From positions 124,001 through 188,000 of the forward strand of contig NZ_FUYH01000001.1 in the NCBI RefSeq assembly GCF_900167605.1: a stretch of 64,000 bases of DNA, written 5' to 3'. Under the pieces are notes generated by a model. It did not search any database. It was given only the letters and a program-made list of their open reading frames with translations, and had not been told where the DNA came from. The stretch comes from Caloramator quimbayensis. Lineage in GTDB: Bacteria > Bacillota > Clostridia > Clostridiales > Caloramatoraceae. Numbering within the stretch: the stretch's first letter is position 1; each line of letters begins with the position of its first letter. Both the position numbers and the translations under genes were made by a program. This document shows, piece after piece, positions 34,664 to 45,101 of the stretch.

Positions 34664-35623
34664 TTACTCTTTTGCCTTTAAATTATGCACAGTTTTTACA
34701 AATCTTATTGTGCCTGTCTTTGCTCTCATAACTACTGATTGGGTTTTTACCTTATCCTTTTCGTAATATACTACTCCCTTTAAAAGGTCTCCATCAGATA
34801 CTCCCGTTGCAGCAAAATATACTTCATCACCGCTTACGATATCATCGAGCATCATTATTCTGCTCAAATCATTAATACCCATTTCACTGCATCTTTTTCT
34901 TTCTTCTTCGGTTTCAGGATAAAGTCTTGCCTGCATATCTCCTCCGAGGCATTTTAATGCAGCAGCAGCAATAACTCCTTCCGGTGCTCCTCCTATCCCT
35001 ACCATAAGGTCAACCCCGGTATCTTCAAAACCCGTTGCTATAGCAGCAGCAATATCGCCGTCCCCTATAAGCTTCATCCTTGCTCCAACTTTTCTAACCT
35101 CGTCCATTAAGTTATTGTGTCTTTCTCTATCGAGCATTATAACCGTAATATCTTCAACGGATTTTGAAAGCGCCTTTGCCACATTTTTAATGTTTTCACT
35201 CAAAGGCGCATCAAGGTTTACACATCCCTTCGCCTTAGGTCCTACCGCAATCTTTTCCATATACATATCAGGTGCATGCAAAAGCCCTCCTTTGCTTGAC
35301 AGGGCAACTACCGCAAGAGCATTAGGAAGTCCTCTTGCAACACATTTCGTACCATCGAGAGGGTCAACTGCAATATCTACTTCAATAGAATTTAAATCGC
35401 CGCATCCAACCTTCTCCCCGATATACAACATAGGCGCTTCGTCCATCTCGCCTTCACCTATTACTACTGTCCCCCTTATATCGAGAATATCAAACATCCT
35501 CCTCATTCCGTCAACTGCAGCCTGATCCGCTGCATTCTTATCTCCTCTTCCCATAAACTTTGCCCCTCCAAGGGCAGCAGCCTCAGTAACCCTAATCAGC
35601 CCCAATGCAAGATCCATATTCAT
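34664..35623 (-). CDS. glpX: Fructose-1,6-bisphosphatase, class II
   Basis: 319 residues. Dephosphorylates fructose 1,6-bisphosphate in gluconeogenesis. Metal and substrate motifs: GEGEMDEAPMLYIGEKVG, VDIAVDPLDGTKCVARG, GDGDIAAAIATGFEDTGVDLMVGIGGAPEGVIAAAALKCLGG. GGAGG precedes ATG. It lies upstream of rho with a terminator between, so it is transcribed separately. The order glpX, rho, rpmE is common in clostridia. Confidence 0.97.
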   Translation of the reverse strand: MNMDLALGLIRVTEAAALGGAKFMGRGDKNAADQAAVDGMRRMFDILDIRGTVVIGEGEMDEAPMLYIGEKVGCGDLNSIEVDIAVDPLDGTKCVARGLPNALAVVALSSKGGLLHAPDMYMEKIAVGPKAKGCVNLDAPLSENIKNVAKALSKSVEDITVIMLDRERHNNLMDEVRKVGARMKLIGDGDIAAAIATGFEDTGVDLMVGIGGAPEGVIAAAALKCLGGDMQARLYPETEEERKRCSEMGINDLSRIMMLDDIVSGDEVYFAATGVSDGDLLKGVVYYEKDKVKTQSVVMRAKTGTIRFVKTVHNLKAKE

Positions 35624-35752
35624 ATTAATCCTCCAATATGCTACTCATAATCATATAAATATTATATTTTAAAAACCATTTAATGTCAATATAAGCCTCA
35701 TATTAATAATTTATGCTATACTTTATATTGATTGTTGTATACTATTGTAAAC

Positions 35753-35790
35753 AAAAAACCTCTCATTCAATCTATTCTTTGAATGAAAGG
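35753..35790 (-). terminator. Terminator of the Cys-rich small protein gene
   Basis: CCT.TCATTCAA and TTGAATGA.AGG around an 8-nt loop with a six-base T-run on the minus strand. Confidence 0.85.
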
Positions 35791-35839
35791 CTCATATGAA
35801 AGTTTTATTAAATATCTGCATTTTATAAGTACATATAAT

Positions 35840-36208
35840 TTACATAATCCCAAGGGCTTTTAAAAGCTCTAACATATCATTATTGTATCTTTCAACAATA
35901 TCTTTTACATTTTCGTCTTTCCCTAAAAAAGCTATTTCCATGCCTGAAACGGGACAGGTTATAATATTAAGAGGTTTTGTCATTAAATCTGAAAGTTTAA
36001 ACTTAAAACGGTGGATATTTTCACAGGCAACGCAGTTTATATCAAACACTAATTCCTTTTTTATTCTTTTTGCTTTAAACATGCTTGCACCACATTTGCA
36101 CTTTGCCTCCATTGTCTCCTTTAAATTAAATATATCCACATCTATTATGTTGTATTCCCCACACTCTGCACATTTAACAGCAATTTTATTGGAAGCATCA
36201 AGAACCAT
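35840..36208 (-). CDS. Small Cys-rich protein, probable double zinc ribbon, function unknown
   Basis: 122 residues, GGAGG before ATG. Cysteines are arranged as CAEC (residues 14-17), CKC near residue 37, CVAC near residue 59 and a single Cys near residue 83, a pattern suited to two small metal-binding knuckles. The C-terminal 30 residues are helical (ENVKDIVERYNNDMLELLKAL). There is no signal peptide. It stands alone between pyrG and glpX with its own terminator. I do not recognise a family; nucleic-acid or protein binding through zinc ribbons is a reasonable guess only. Confidence 0.75.
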   Translation of the reverse strand: MVLDASNKIAVKCAECGEYNIIDVDIFNLKETMEAKCKCGASMFKAKRIKKELVFDINCVACENIHRFKFKLSDLMTKPLNIITCPVSGMEIAFLGKDENVKDIVERYNNDMLELLKALGIM

Positions 36209-36283
36209 ATACTCACCTCCATATTATATTTATTCTCCACCCATTTTATAATTCCTTCTATTGTCGAAAAATATCGCAAAAAG

Positions 36284-36301
36284 AAAAAGGGCAAAACGCC
36301 C

Positions 36302-36304
<3 letters not shown>
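36284..36304 (-). terminator. Terminator of pyrG
   Basis: AAGGGC and GCCCTT around AAAAC, overlapping the pyrG stop codon, followed on the minus strand by a T-rich tract. Confidence 0.85.
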
Positions 36305-37942
<1,638 letters not shown>

Positions 37943-38052
37943 TTATATTTTACTTCAAATGGCATCTTAAATCAACAAAAAATCTTCTTGAAATTTATAC
38001 ATAATTTAGTATACCATAATTAAAAACTTTAAAACATAAAACTTAAAATAAA

Positions 38053-38075
38053 AATAGGCAGCTCTGCCGCCTATT
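38053..38075 (-). terminator. Probable terminator of the UPF0173 hydrolase gene
   Basis: AATAGGC and GCCTATT around a 9-nt loop, overlapping the stop codon and followed by TTTTTATTTT on the minus strand. Confidence 0.75.
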
Positions 38076-38712
38076 CATAGTTTAATACATAAACTAAAGT
38101 TTCATCATTATTAAGGTTTTCATTTTTTATTTCAACAACCTGAGACTTTAGCCTTTCAACTCTGTTAAAACCTTTTAAGAATTTTTCAGCATCGTCTAAA
38201 TTAAATTTAAGTACAGGTGTCTTATAATGCATAGGTATTACTACCTTGGGGCTTATTTTCTCCACAAGATGTAAAGCCTCATCTGCATTTATAGTGTAAA
38301 CTCCTCCAACAGGTATTAAAAGTATATCTATTTTACCAAGCATTTTAATCTGCTCATCCGATAGTACATGTCCTAAATCTCCGAGGTGGCAGAGCCTAAT
38401 ACCTTCATGTTCAAAAACATAAACTGTATTATTCCCCCTTTTAGCTCCTGAGACTTCATCGTGATATGTATGAATTCCATTTATTACAATATCTTTTATG
38501 TAGAAGTTCCCAACTTTATCTACTACTTCAAAATTCCCTTTTATACAATCAGTAAAATTATGATCATAGTGATTATGGCTTATTGTAACTATGTCGGCTT
38601 CAACAGATGGAATTTTATAGCCTACGTTGTCATCAAAGGGATCCGTTAAAATTCTAACTCCATTGTTCATAGTTATTTTAAAACATGCATGTCCAAGCCA
38701 CTTAATTCTCAT
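38071..38712 (-). CDS. Metal-dependent hydrolase, metallo-beta-lactamase fold (UPF0173 type)
   Basis: 213 residues, compact beta-lactamase-fold hydrolase: RIKWLGHACFKI at the start, SHNHYDHNF as the metal-binding HxHxDH-type motif, LCHLGDLGH and VVIPMHYKTP further on. The size and the WLGHA opening mark the UPF0173/UlaG-like group, some of which act on phosphodiester or lactone substrates; the substrate here is unknown. GGGAGGGG before ATG. It is a single-gene unit between pyrG and the DUF1934 gene. Confidence 0.9.
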   Translation of the reverse strand: MRIKWLGHACFKITMNNGVRILTDPFDDNVGYKIPSVEADIVTISHNHYDHNFTDCIKGNFEVVDKVGNFYIKDIVINGIHTYHDEVSGAKRGNNTVYVFEHEGIRLCHLGDLGHVLSDEQIKMLGKIDILLIPVGGVYTINADEALHLVEKISPKVVIPMHYKTPVLKFNLDDAEKFLKGFNRVERLKSQVVEIKNENLNNDETLVYVLNYE

Positions 38713-38822
38713 AAAACCCCTCCCTAATATATTAACTTTGAAATAGTTTTACCATTATTATAAATAATATTCAATAGTTTTTTATAATATTTATAATTTA
38801 TTAAACTTTAAAGCAAAATGCT

Positions 38823-39245
38823 TTATTGTACAGGTTTTATATTAAGCTCGAGGGAATTATCTATAGGCTCAAAGCCTGCTGCCTCCATCCTATATTCAAG
38901 CTGAACCTTTCCTCCCCTTTCATTCACGTCAATATCAACTTTAGTAGGCTTTATCATAACCTCGAGAGAGCCAAAAGGAGTGCTGTAAATGCTCACATCA
39001 TTAACTCCCTTCCTAAAAACAAGATTTGAATTAGTTGTCCCTCTCCTTATAATAGTCAGGGAATTATCTTCTATCTTTAATGTTGTCTTAGTTCCTTCCA
39101 TACCTGATATTTCGCTTTCGTCGTAAACCGCCATATATTTATTATCCTCTTTAAAAAAATTTCCCTCTGTGATTAGTTCTATAATTTCCGGTTCTCCATC
39201 AATATATTGCTTAGTCTTTACCGATATTAAAACCTTGCTTTCCAT
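38823..39245 (-). CDS. DUF1934 (YwiB-like) beta-barrel protein
   Basis: 140 residues from ATG 39245, behind AGGAGG; upstream codons overlap murI. Eight-stranded calycin-like pattern: KVLISVKTKQYIDGEPEIIELITEG, YDESEISGMEGTKTTLKIED, GSLEVMIKPTKVDIDVNERGGKVQLEYRMEAAG. The family is widespread in Firmicutes without a known role. It lies 16 bp after murI and is probably cotranscribed. A small hairpin with arms AAAGCA and TGCTTT lies just past its stop. Confidence 0.88.
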   Translation of the reverse strand: MESKVLISVKTKQYIDGEPEIIELITEGNFFKEDNKYMAVYDESEISGMEGTKTTLKIEDNSLTIIRRGTTNSNLVFRKGVNDVSIYSTPFGSLEVMIKPTKVDIDVNERGGKVQLEYRMEAAGFEPIDNSLELNIKPVQ

Positions 39246-39261
39246 ACTTATCCTCCTAATT

Positions 39262-40068
39262 TTAGTACTTCTCAATATCTACCTTAATAATCTTCCTTAT
39301 CTCAGTATTTAAGAATCTTTCCCCAACTTTTAAAAATCTTTCAGGATTATCGCTAACATAATATTTATAATTAGCCTCTCTCTTTTCTCTGTTTTCAATA
39401 CCACAGTTTAATAGTATCTCTTTTAATTTCAAAGCCGTTGCTAAAGCAGGATTTATAAGTTTAACCTTATCTCCCATAACCTCACCAACTGTCTTTGTTA
39501 AAAGAGGATAATGTGTACATCCCATAACAAGAGTATCGATATTAAGACCTTTTAAGGGTTTTAAATATTCCTGTGCAATAAGCATAGATACATTGGTATC
39601 AGCCCACCCTTCCTCAACAATTGGTACAAACAGAGGACATGGATATGCAAAAAGCTCTGCCTCAGGTTTAAGTTTTTTTATTGCCCTTTCATAGGCTCTG
39701 CTTCCTATAGTTCCTTCAGTCCCAATAATGCCAATCCTGTTATTTAAAGTTGCACTAACTGCCATGTCTGCTCCTGGTTCAATAACACCTATTATAGGCA
39801 TATTAAATTCGCTTTGAAGGCTTTCAAGGCTTAGTGCAGAAGCAGTATTACAAGCAACAACTATAGCCTTTACATTCATGCTCATTAAAAATCGTGTATT
39901 TTGAAATGAAAATTTAGTAATAGTCTCAGTAGATTTGCTTCCATAGGGAACTCTTGCCGTATCTCCAAAATATACTATATCTTCATTAGGAAGTATTCTC
40001 ATTATTTCCTTTACAACAGTAAGTCCTCCTATACCTGAATCAAAAACTCCAACAGCTCTATCGTCCAT
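39262..40068 (-). CDS. murI: Glutamate racemase
   Basis: 268 residues. Makes D-glutamate for peptidoglycan. Both catalytic cysteines are present: VVACNTASALSL and VMGCTHYPLL, with the opening VGVFDSGIGGLTVVKEI and DTARVPYGSKS. The ribosome site TAGGGA is modest. It precedes the DUF1934 gene and follows the spore protein gene by about 150 bp. Confidence 0.97.
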   Translation of the reverse strand: MDDRAVGVFDSGIGGLTVVKEIMRILPNEDIVYFGDTARVPYGSKSTETITKFSFQNTRFLMSMNVKAIVVACNTASALSLESLQSEFNMPIIGVIEPGADMAVSATLNNRIGIIGTEGTIGSRAYERAIKKLKPEAELFAYPCPLFVPIVEEGWADTNVSMLIAQEYLKPLKGLNIDTLVMGCTHYPLLTKTVGEVMGDKVKLINPALATALKLKEILLNCGIENREKREANYKYYVSDNPERFLKVGERFLNTEIRKIIKVDIEKY

Positions 40069-40198
40069 ATTATCCCTACCTTAAATTCTATAATATTATT
40101 ATATTATTTTTCAGTAATCTTTTTGTAGTACATATTAATTTTTTTGTCCATATAATAATAAAACAATATATATCATTTGTAAATATTTTAAAATTAAA

Positions 40199-40222
40199 AA
40201 AGAGCCGGCTGACCGGCTCTTT
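40199..40222 (-). terminator. Terminator of the spore protein gene
   Basis: Perfect 10-bp stem AAAGAGCCGG and CCGGCTCTTT around CTGA, T-run on the minus strand; overlaps the stop codon. Confidence 0.93.
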
Positions 40223-40403
40223 ATTTTGAGTTGTTTTGTGATATTGCCCTTTCTGCATAGCGAATTGCAGCAGTAACAAGATTTCCACAGTCCCTTGATG
40301 GTACAGCTCCCCATCCTTCACGCTGGACTATGTCATATACCCCGATTTCCTTTGCAAGCTCCATCTTTAGCTCTTCTGACATCAAGCTGTGATGTTTGCT
40401 CAT
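40221..40403 (-). CDS. Small acid-soluble spore protein, alpha/beta type
   Basis: 60 residues from ATG 40403 with GGGGGG upstream. It has the SASP core seen in clostridial variants: LMSEELKMELAKEIGVYDIV, REGWGAVPSRDCGNLVTAAIRYAER. The Glu-Ile/Leu in the first block is where the germination protease GPR cuts this family. These proteins coat spore DNA and protect it. It is downstream of ypeB and probably has its own forespore promoter. The Cys in SRDCGNL is typical of this subgroup rather than of SspA/SspB. Confidence 0.88.
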   Translation of the reverse strand: MSKHHSLMSEELKMELAKEIGVYDIVQREGWGAVPSRDCGNLVTAAIRYAERAISQNNSK

Positions 40404-40470
40404 CAAAATCCCCCCTATCTTGTTACTAAATTTATTTTCCCCCGCTTAAAATATTATATCCATACAATAT

Positions 40471-41823
40471 TTACATAGTAAGCTCTCCATTTGCTGTATC
40501 AACAATTTTTAGTATTCTTTCCTCTGTTCCATCCAAGGCGTTTATATAAACAAGATATTTTTCTCCTTTATAAACTCCATAAAACTCATAGCACATCACT
40601 TCTCTAAAGGATTCCATAGGTATTATAGTAAGCCTTATGTTTTTTATATTAAGGTTTTGGCTGACATTAACACGAGCCTCATTTGCAGTAATCCTTGGTT
40701 TTGAAATATTTCTGTCATAATGAGCAACGAGGTAATGAGCAGATTCAATTCCAACTATTTCTCCATTATCAAGAGCAATTTTTAATTTTATCTGATCTGG
40801 ATATACAACTACTTTATCTTTAACATATACATAATTAACAACAGCAACATTATCATATTTTAAAGAATATGTAGGTATCATATTTTCATATCCATTTTTT
40901 TCTAAATATTCTAATCCTTTTTTAATAGCAGATTTAATATCTAAATTAGATTTTGGTATATCCCTGCTCCTTAGCATATATACTACCTTTCCGCCATTTC
41001 TGCTGATATCTATATTTATATCGCTTTCCTTTGAGTTTTTTAATTTTACTTTAAATGCATAGGCAGGAATCTTTTCACCTATTTTATTGCTGTATATTCC
41101 AATACTTTCTACATTGTTTTGAAAAAGCTTTAAAACTATGTTTTTAGCTTCATTCTCTCTTATTGGCTTTTGTGATAAAATTTTGGGCTTTATATTAAGA
41201 ACATTTTCTGAAAAGGGGCCATCATAAATAAGAGTAGGATACTGCTGCATTTCATCAGATAAATTTTTAAACTGGGTCTCTATAGTATTTTCAGTAGCTC
41301 TGCCAAAGGCTGAACTTCCGCCCTCCTTAATCTCACCCCATTTTATATCTCCTTCTGTTAAGGAAGATTGAAAATTTCTAAGCTGCAAACTTAAATAACC
41401 TGCATAATCTCTTAATTTTTCCACATTAGTCATCTCAGTCTTTGATAATTCCTGACCATTATTAGCTGTTTTTAAAAGTGCATAGCTAAAATCTGCAACC
41501 TGGGATAAAAATTTGCTTGTCTGGCTTATTGCAGAATGTGATATAGGAAGAGCATTAAGTTTTTCCTGTGCATCCTCAGCGTTTTTCCATATTTCTCCAA
41601 ATACCAGTATTTTTTGCTTAGAAGAAGATGTTACCATTGATTTTGAAAGAGCAATCGAAAGCCCCTCAACGTCGTTTACTATGTCATAAAGATCCCTTTC
41701 ATACTGGTTTTGAAGATAATTTCTATAATCCCTTCTATCAAGATACATAAGAATACCAAAAGTTGTAGAACCTACAACTATTATAGAAACAGCTAAAGCC
41801 AACACAGCTCTTTTTTTAAACAT
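40471..41823 (-). CDS. ypeB: Germination protein YpeB
   Basis: 450 residues with an N-terminal membrane helix (AVLALAVSIIVVGSTTFGILMYL), a long helical region (about 40-190) and PepSY-like repeats in the C-terminal half (ENEAKNIVLKLFQNN, LDIKSAIKKGLEYLEKNGYENM, ITANEARVNVSQNLNI). YpeB is needed to hold and stabilise the cortex-lytic enzyme SleB in the spore inner membrane region. In most spore formers sleB is directly upstream in the same operon; here the upstream neighbour is a divergent glycosyltransferase gene and no sleB is in the window. Confidence 0.93.
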   Translation of the reverse strand: MFKKRAVLALAVSIIVVGSTTFGILMYLDRRDYRNYLQNQYERDLYDIVNDVEGLSIALSKSMVTSSSKQKILVFGEIWKNAEDAQEKLNALPISHSAISQTSKFLSQVADFSYALLKTANNGQELSKTEMTNVEKLRDYAGYLSLQLRNFQSSLTEGDIKWGEIKEGGSSAFGRATENTIETQFKNLSDEMQQYPTLIYDGPFSENVLNIKPKILSQKPIRENEAKNIVLKLFQNNVESIGIYSNKIGEKIPAYAFKVKLKNSKESDINIDISRNGGKVVYMLRSRDIPKSNLDIKSAIKKGLEYLEKNGYENMIPTYSLKYDNVAVVNYVYVKDKVVVYPDQIKLKIALDNGEIVGIESAHYLVAHYDRNISKPRITANEARVNVSQNLNIKNIRLTIIPMESFREVMCYEFYGVYKGEKYLVYINALDGTEERILKIVDTANGELTM

Positions 41824-42013
41824 CCTTCTGCCTCCTCAATACAATAAACTTTCATTTCCTCTAAGAGGTATTTTTTGCATTTTAAACATTTTTATACTTT
41901 GATTTGTTTTTTAATATTTAATAATTACGTTACACAACTATAACATTTATAAAGTAATATATTTTTGATATAATATGTATGCTCAAATTAATTCAACATT
42001 TAGGAGTGATATA

Positions 42014-43129
42014 ATGAAGGTATTAGCTCTTTCAGTATCAGCAGGTACAGGGCATTTTAAAGCAGCAAAGGCTATTAAAAATTATTTCGAAAAAAATTAC
42101 ACCGATGTTGAAATGGAAATAATAGACACATTAAGGTACATAAATCCTGTTATAAATAAAATAGTGGTGGGAAGCTACCTTCAATCAATAAAAATAACTC
42201 CAAAAATATATGAAAAGCTTTATGAACATGCTGATAAAGATGATACTATATCGAGCTTTTCTGAGATGGCAAATCACTTATTATCAATAAAAATTAAAAG
42301 CCTTGTTGAAGATATAAATCCTGATGTAATATTATGCACCCACCCTTTTCCTCTCGAGATGATTTCAATTTTAAAAAGAAAAGGTAAAATATCAATACCT
42401 GCAATTGGAATTTTAACAGATTATGCAGTACACTCCTTTTGGTTTTATGATTATATAGATGCTTATATAATTCCTAATGAGGATTTTATTGATGAAGCAG
42501 CTGAAAAAGGTGCCGATATAAATTCTTTATATCCCTTGGGCATACCTGTTGAATCTCAATTCCTAATGCCTGTTGAAAAAGCAGCTATTAAAAATCAGTT
42601 AGGATTATATGAAGGTAAGCCTACAATACTTTTAATGGGCGGAAGTCTCGGAATAGGAAATATAAAAAAAATATATGAAGCGCTATCTTTAAGCGATCTT
42701 GACATACAGCTTATAGTATGTACTGGAAGGAATCACAGACTAAAGGAAAAGATAGAAGAAATTTATGAAAAAGCTCAAAAAAAATCTTTAATTCTAAGTT
42801 ATACAGAAAATATGAATGCAATAATGTCAGTAAGCGATATTTTAATAACAAAGCCAGGAGGCCTTACAATTGCAGAGGCTCTGGTAAAAGGACTGCCTAT
42901 AATAATAAATTCCCCAATACCCGGTCATGAGGAAAAAAATGCAAACTATCTTTTAAACTGCGGAATAGCTGCAACTTTTAAAAAAAGCAGCGATGCAGTA
43001 AACGTTGTAAGACAGCTTATAAAAAATACATCAAGACTCGAGCAAATGAAAAGTATTGCTCTTGAAAAATCAAAGCCAAACTCAACAAAAGATATATGCA
43101 GATTAATAATAGAACAATCAAAAAAATAA
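42014..43129 (+). CDS. Diacylglycerol glucosyltransferase-like protein (UgtP/MGDG synthase family)
   Basis: About 371 residues from ATG 42014 (AGGAGTGATATA upstream). GT28-type fold with the family opening KVLALSVSAGTGHFKAAKAI, the acceptor-side segment ILCTHPFPLEMISIL and GILTDYAVHSFWFY, and the UDP-sugar-binding C-terminal half (PTILLMGGSLGIGNIKKI, DILITKPGGLTIAEALVKGLPIIINSPIPGHEEKNA). The family adds hexoses to diacylglycerol to make glycolipids and lipoteichoic acid anchors; MurG is a distant relative. It converges on spoIIR with a 4-bp gap and a shared terminator. Confidence 0.9.
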   Translation: MKVLALSVSAGTGHFKAAKAIKNYFEKNYTDVEMEIIDTLRYINPVINKIVVGSYLQSIKITPKIYEKLYEHADKDDTISSFSEMANHLLSIKIKSLVEDINPDVILCTHPFPLEMISILKRKGKISIPAIGILTDYAVHSFWFYDYIDAYIIPNEDFIDEAAEKGADINSLYPLGIPVESQFLMPVEKAAIKNQLGLYEGKPTILLMGGSLGIGNIKKIYEALSLSDLDIQLIVCTGRNHRLKEKIEEIYEKAQKKSLILSYTENMNAIMSVSDILITKPGGLTIAEALVKGLPIIINSPIPGHEEKNANYLLNCGIAATFKKSSDAVNVVRQLIKNTSRLEQMKSIALEKSKPNSTKDICRLIIEQSKK

Positions 43130-43148
43130 CCTTTTACAGGTTATTTTT
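43122..43148. terminator. Shared bidirectional terminator
   Basis: AAAAATAACC and GGTTATTTTT around a 7-nt loop; the stem contains the stop codons of both convergent genes. Confidence 0.85.
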
Positions 43149-43838
43149 TATTATGTCTTTTAACTTGTCAAAAATCTCAACGCTTTTAAATTTAAATTCT
43201 ACATTAGGGCTGTGTTTAGATTTTGTTTTGACATCGTTTTTATTTAAGGTGTTGGACACTGAATTTACCTTTCCATCTATCTGCTTAAAAGCAGTTATGC
43301 TTTTAACTTCATCCTCACCCAAAACTCTTTTAAGCTCTTCATCGGTTTCCTTTGAAGTAACTCCCCTTGTTATATCTATAAAACACAGTGGGGGAAACAT
43401 CACACACCACCAGTTTTTCCCATCACCATTTCCAAGTACAACTCTAAGGGCTGTATATTCTCCAGCAGGCAAAGTAATAGAGCCGTAGGTTTTAACAGGA
43501 AACTGAAATTCTCCAAGCATTGCCTTTGCATTATAATCCTTACCTTCTTTTTTAAGTATGTCATTTGATATTTCTTCAATTTTATCCTTATTAGCTTCTA
43601 TTACTTTTAAAGATTCATCAAGATTCGAACACTTTTCAAGCTGAGGCCCGATATTTTTTAAAATAGCATCTCTAACCTTAAGTTTTACCGACTGGTCTTC
43701 ATAGGAGTCGCTGTTAGCAATTACATGGAATCTTAAAAGCTTTTTATTTATACTTTGTGTTTCATTGGTTTTATCTGCGGTAAAAGTCAAAAACATTATT
43801 ATAAATATAAGTATTATACAAGAAATTACTTTTTTCAT
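43134..43838 (-). CDS. spoIIR: Stage II sporulation protein R
   Basis: About 234 residues from ATG 43838, with an AGGGTGA site; the frame is open six codons further up. An N-terminal signal or membrane segment (VISCIILIFIIMFLTF) is followed by the SpoIIR core: LLRFHVIANSDSYEDQSVKLKVRDAIL, YGSITLPAGEYTALRVVLG, GKNWWCVMFPPLCFID. SpoIIR is made in the forespore under sigma-F, secreted, and triggers SpoIIGA to process pro-sigma-E in the mother cell. The protein ends in a lysine-rich tail. Confidence 0.95.
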   Translation of the reverse strand: MKKVISCIILIFIIMFLTFTADKTNETQSINKKLLRFHVIANSDSYEDQSVKLKVRDAILKNIGPQLEKCSNLDESLKVIEANKDKIEEISNDILKKEGKDYNAKAMLGEFQFPVKTYGSITLPAGEYTALRVVLGNGDGKNWWCVMFPPLCFIDITRGVTSKETDEELKRVLGEDEVKSITAFKQIDGKVNSVSNTLNKNDVKTKSKHSPNVEFKFKSVEIFDKLKDIIKNNL

Positions 43839-43904
43839 AAAATCACCCTGTTTCATATGCTATTTTAAAGTATTTCCAAAGTTTTAGATTTTAAACATCA
43901 AAAT

Positions 43905-45101
43905 TTATTTTTTAGAAATTCCTATTCTTCTTATATATACTTTTACATCGTACTCAATCTGGGCATTCTTAAATACTTCATCCCAATTATCCTTATATTT
44001 TTGATAAATCTTATTGTAATATTTATGGGTAAAGTCTTTAAATCCTAAATAATCATAACCTATAGTATCTTGAAAATATTTGGTTGTTTCAATGAATTCT
44101 TCCTTAATAGTCTCCTCTGCCGCCTTGTTTATCTTATCTATAGTCTGCGTATCAAACAAATCCTTTCCAAACTCTAATTCCTCAACATCTCCTTCGAATT
44201 CAATCTTAACTTTATATTTAAGTTTGCCTTCTTCCTCCTCAAGCCAAATCCTCTTGTTTGTAGAATAAACGTAATAGGGTATTGAAATATTTTCATAATT
44301 TATAAGCATTCTTCCGCTTCTAAAATCGTTATTTAAAATTCTGAAGGTTTTAATATACTTGGTATCAAGATATCTTAAAAACTGATAATCCTTAATTAAG
44401 ACTACTTTGTCTATAGAAGGCTCAAACTTTCCTTTTATATTTTTTATTTCAACCACAGGAATAAAACAGCAGCCATCAGAATTTCTAATAACTGATAGAA
44501 ATTTATATATAGGAAGTGCGGATACATTAGCTGTAATCTTTGAATTCTCTGATATTCCAAAAATATGGGCTGCAATAGTATTTTCAAGCTCAGGCTCTAC
44601 TTTCGCCAGATTATCAGTTTCCCCCTTTATTACAACAATATTGGCTGTTTCGTTTATTTTAGTGCTTCTGTCAAGTCTGTCTAAAACCTCTTTGAAAACC
44701 TTTTTGTTTTTTAAAACTTTATCTGAAATATAAAGCATCCTCATTTGGGCAAAATATGGCTGTCTTGATATCTTCTCTCCAAGTTTCTCAACAGCATCTG
44801 GAATGTTTGCCCCTCTAACTTCTACCGTTTTAAATGCCTTATCACCGCTTTGAAGTTTTGAAGGATTTATTACACCAAAAATAATTTTTAAGGGGCCATT
44901 TTTATTTTCATTAAAACTGCTGTCTGAGCTTGCCTGTTTTGCATCATCTGCTTTTTCAAAGGATTCTTGCACTTCATCCACAAGTTCTATTGAAAACGCC
45001 CCTATTATAGCCCTTTGTTCTATTTCAACCCTATCGTAACAGCCTGTTGTAAGTGTCAATACTATGATAATAAATAAAGTAAGTATTTTTTTAACCTTCA
45101 C
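43905..45101 (-). CDS. gerC: Spore germination receptor subunit C (GerC family lipoprotein)
   Basis: 398 residues, GTG start. Lipoprotein signal KVKKILTLFIIIVLTLTTGC with lipidated Cys21, followed by the usual YDRVEIEQRAIIGAFSIEL. Later blocks are GLKNTFGI-like ENTIAAHIFGISENS, VLIKDYQFLRYLD and the C-terminal YLGFKDFTHKYYNKIYQKYKDNWDEVFKNAQIEYDVKVYIRRIG. GerC subunits sit on the outer face of the inner spore membrane and work with GerA and GerB in nutrient receptors. The start overlaps the gerB stop by 11 nt. An acidic, low-complexity insert (QESFEKADDAKQASSDSSF) near residue 50 is unusual. Confidence 0.93.
   Translation of the reverse strand: MKVKKILTLFIIIVLTLTTGCYDRVEIEQRAIIGAFSIELVDEVQESFEKADDAKQASSDSSFNENKNGPLKIIFGVINPSKLQSGDKAFKTVEVRGANIPDAVEKLGEKISRQPYFAQMRMLYISDKVLKNKKVFKEVLDRLDRSTKINETANIVVIKGETDNLAKVEPELENTIAAHIFGISENSKITANVSALPIYKFLSVIRNSDGCCFIPVVEIKNIKGKFEPSIDKVVLIKDYQFLRYLDTKYIKTFRILNNDFRSGRMLINYENISIPYYVYSTNKRIWLEEEEGKLKYKVKIEFEGDVEELEFGKDLFDTQTIDKINKAAEETIKEEFIETTKYFQDTIGYDYLGFKDFTHKYYNKIYQKYKDNWDEVFKNAQIEYDVKVYIRRIGISKK

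Noticed and set aside
40088-40321. Minus-strand frame of 77 codons overlapping the spore protein gene
   Set aside because: It overlaps the SASP gene in another frame and reads through its terminator; the SASP frame matches a known family.
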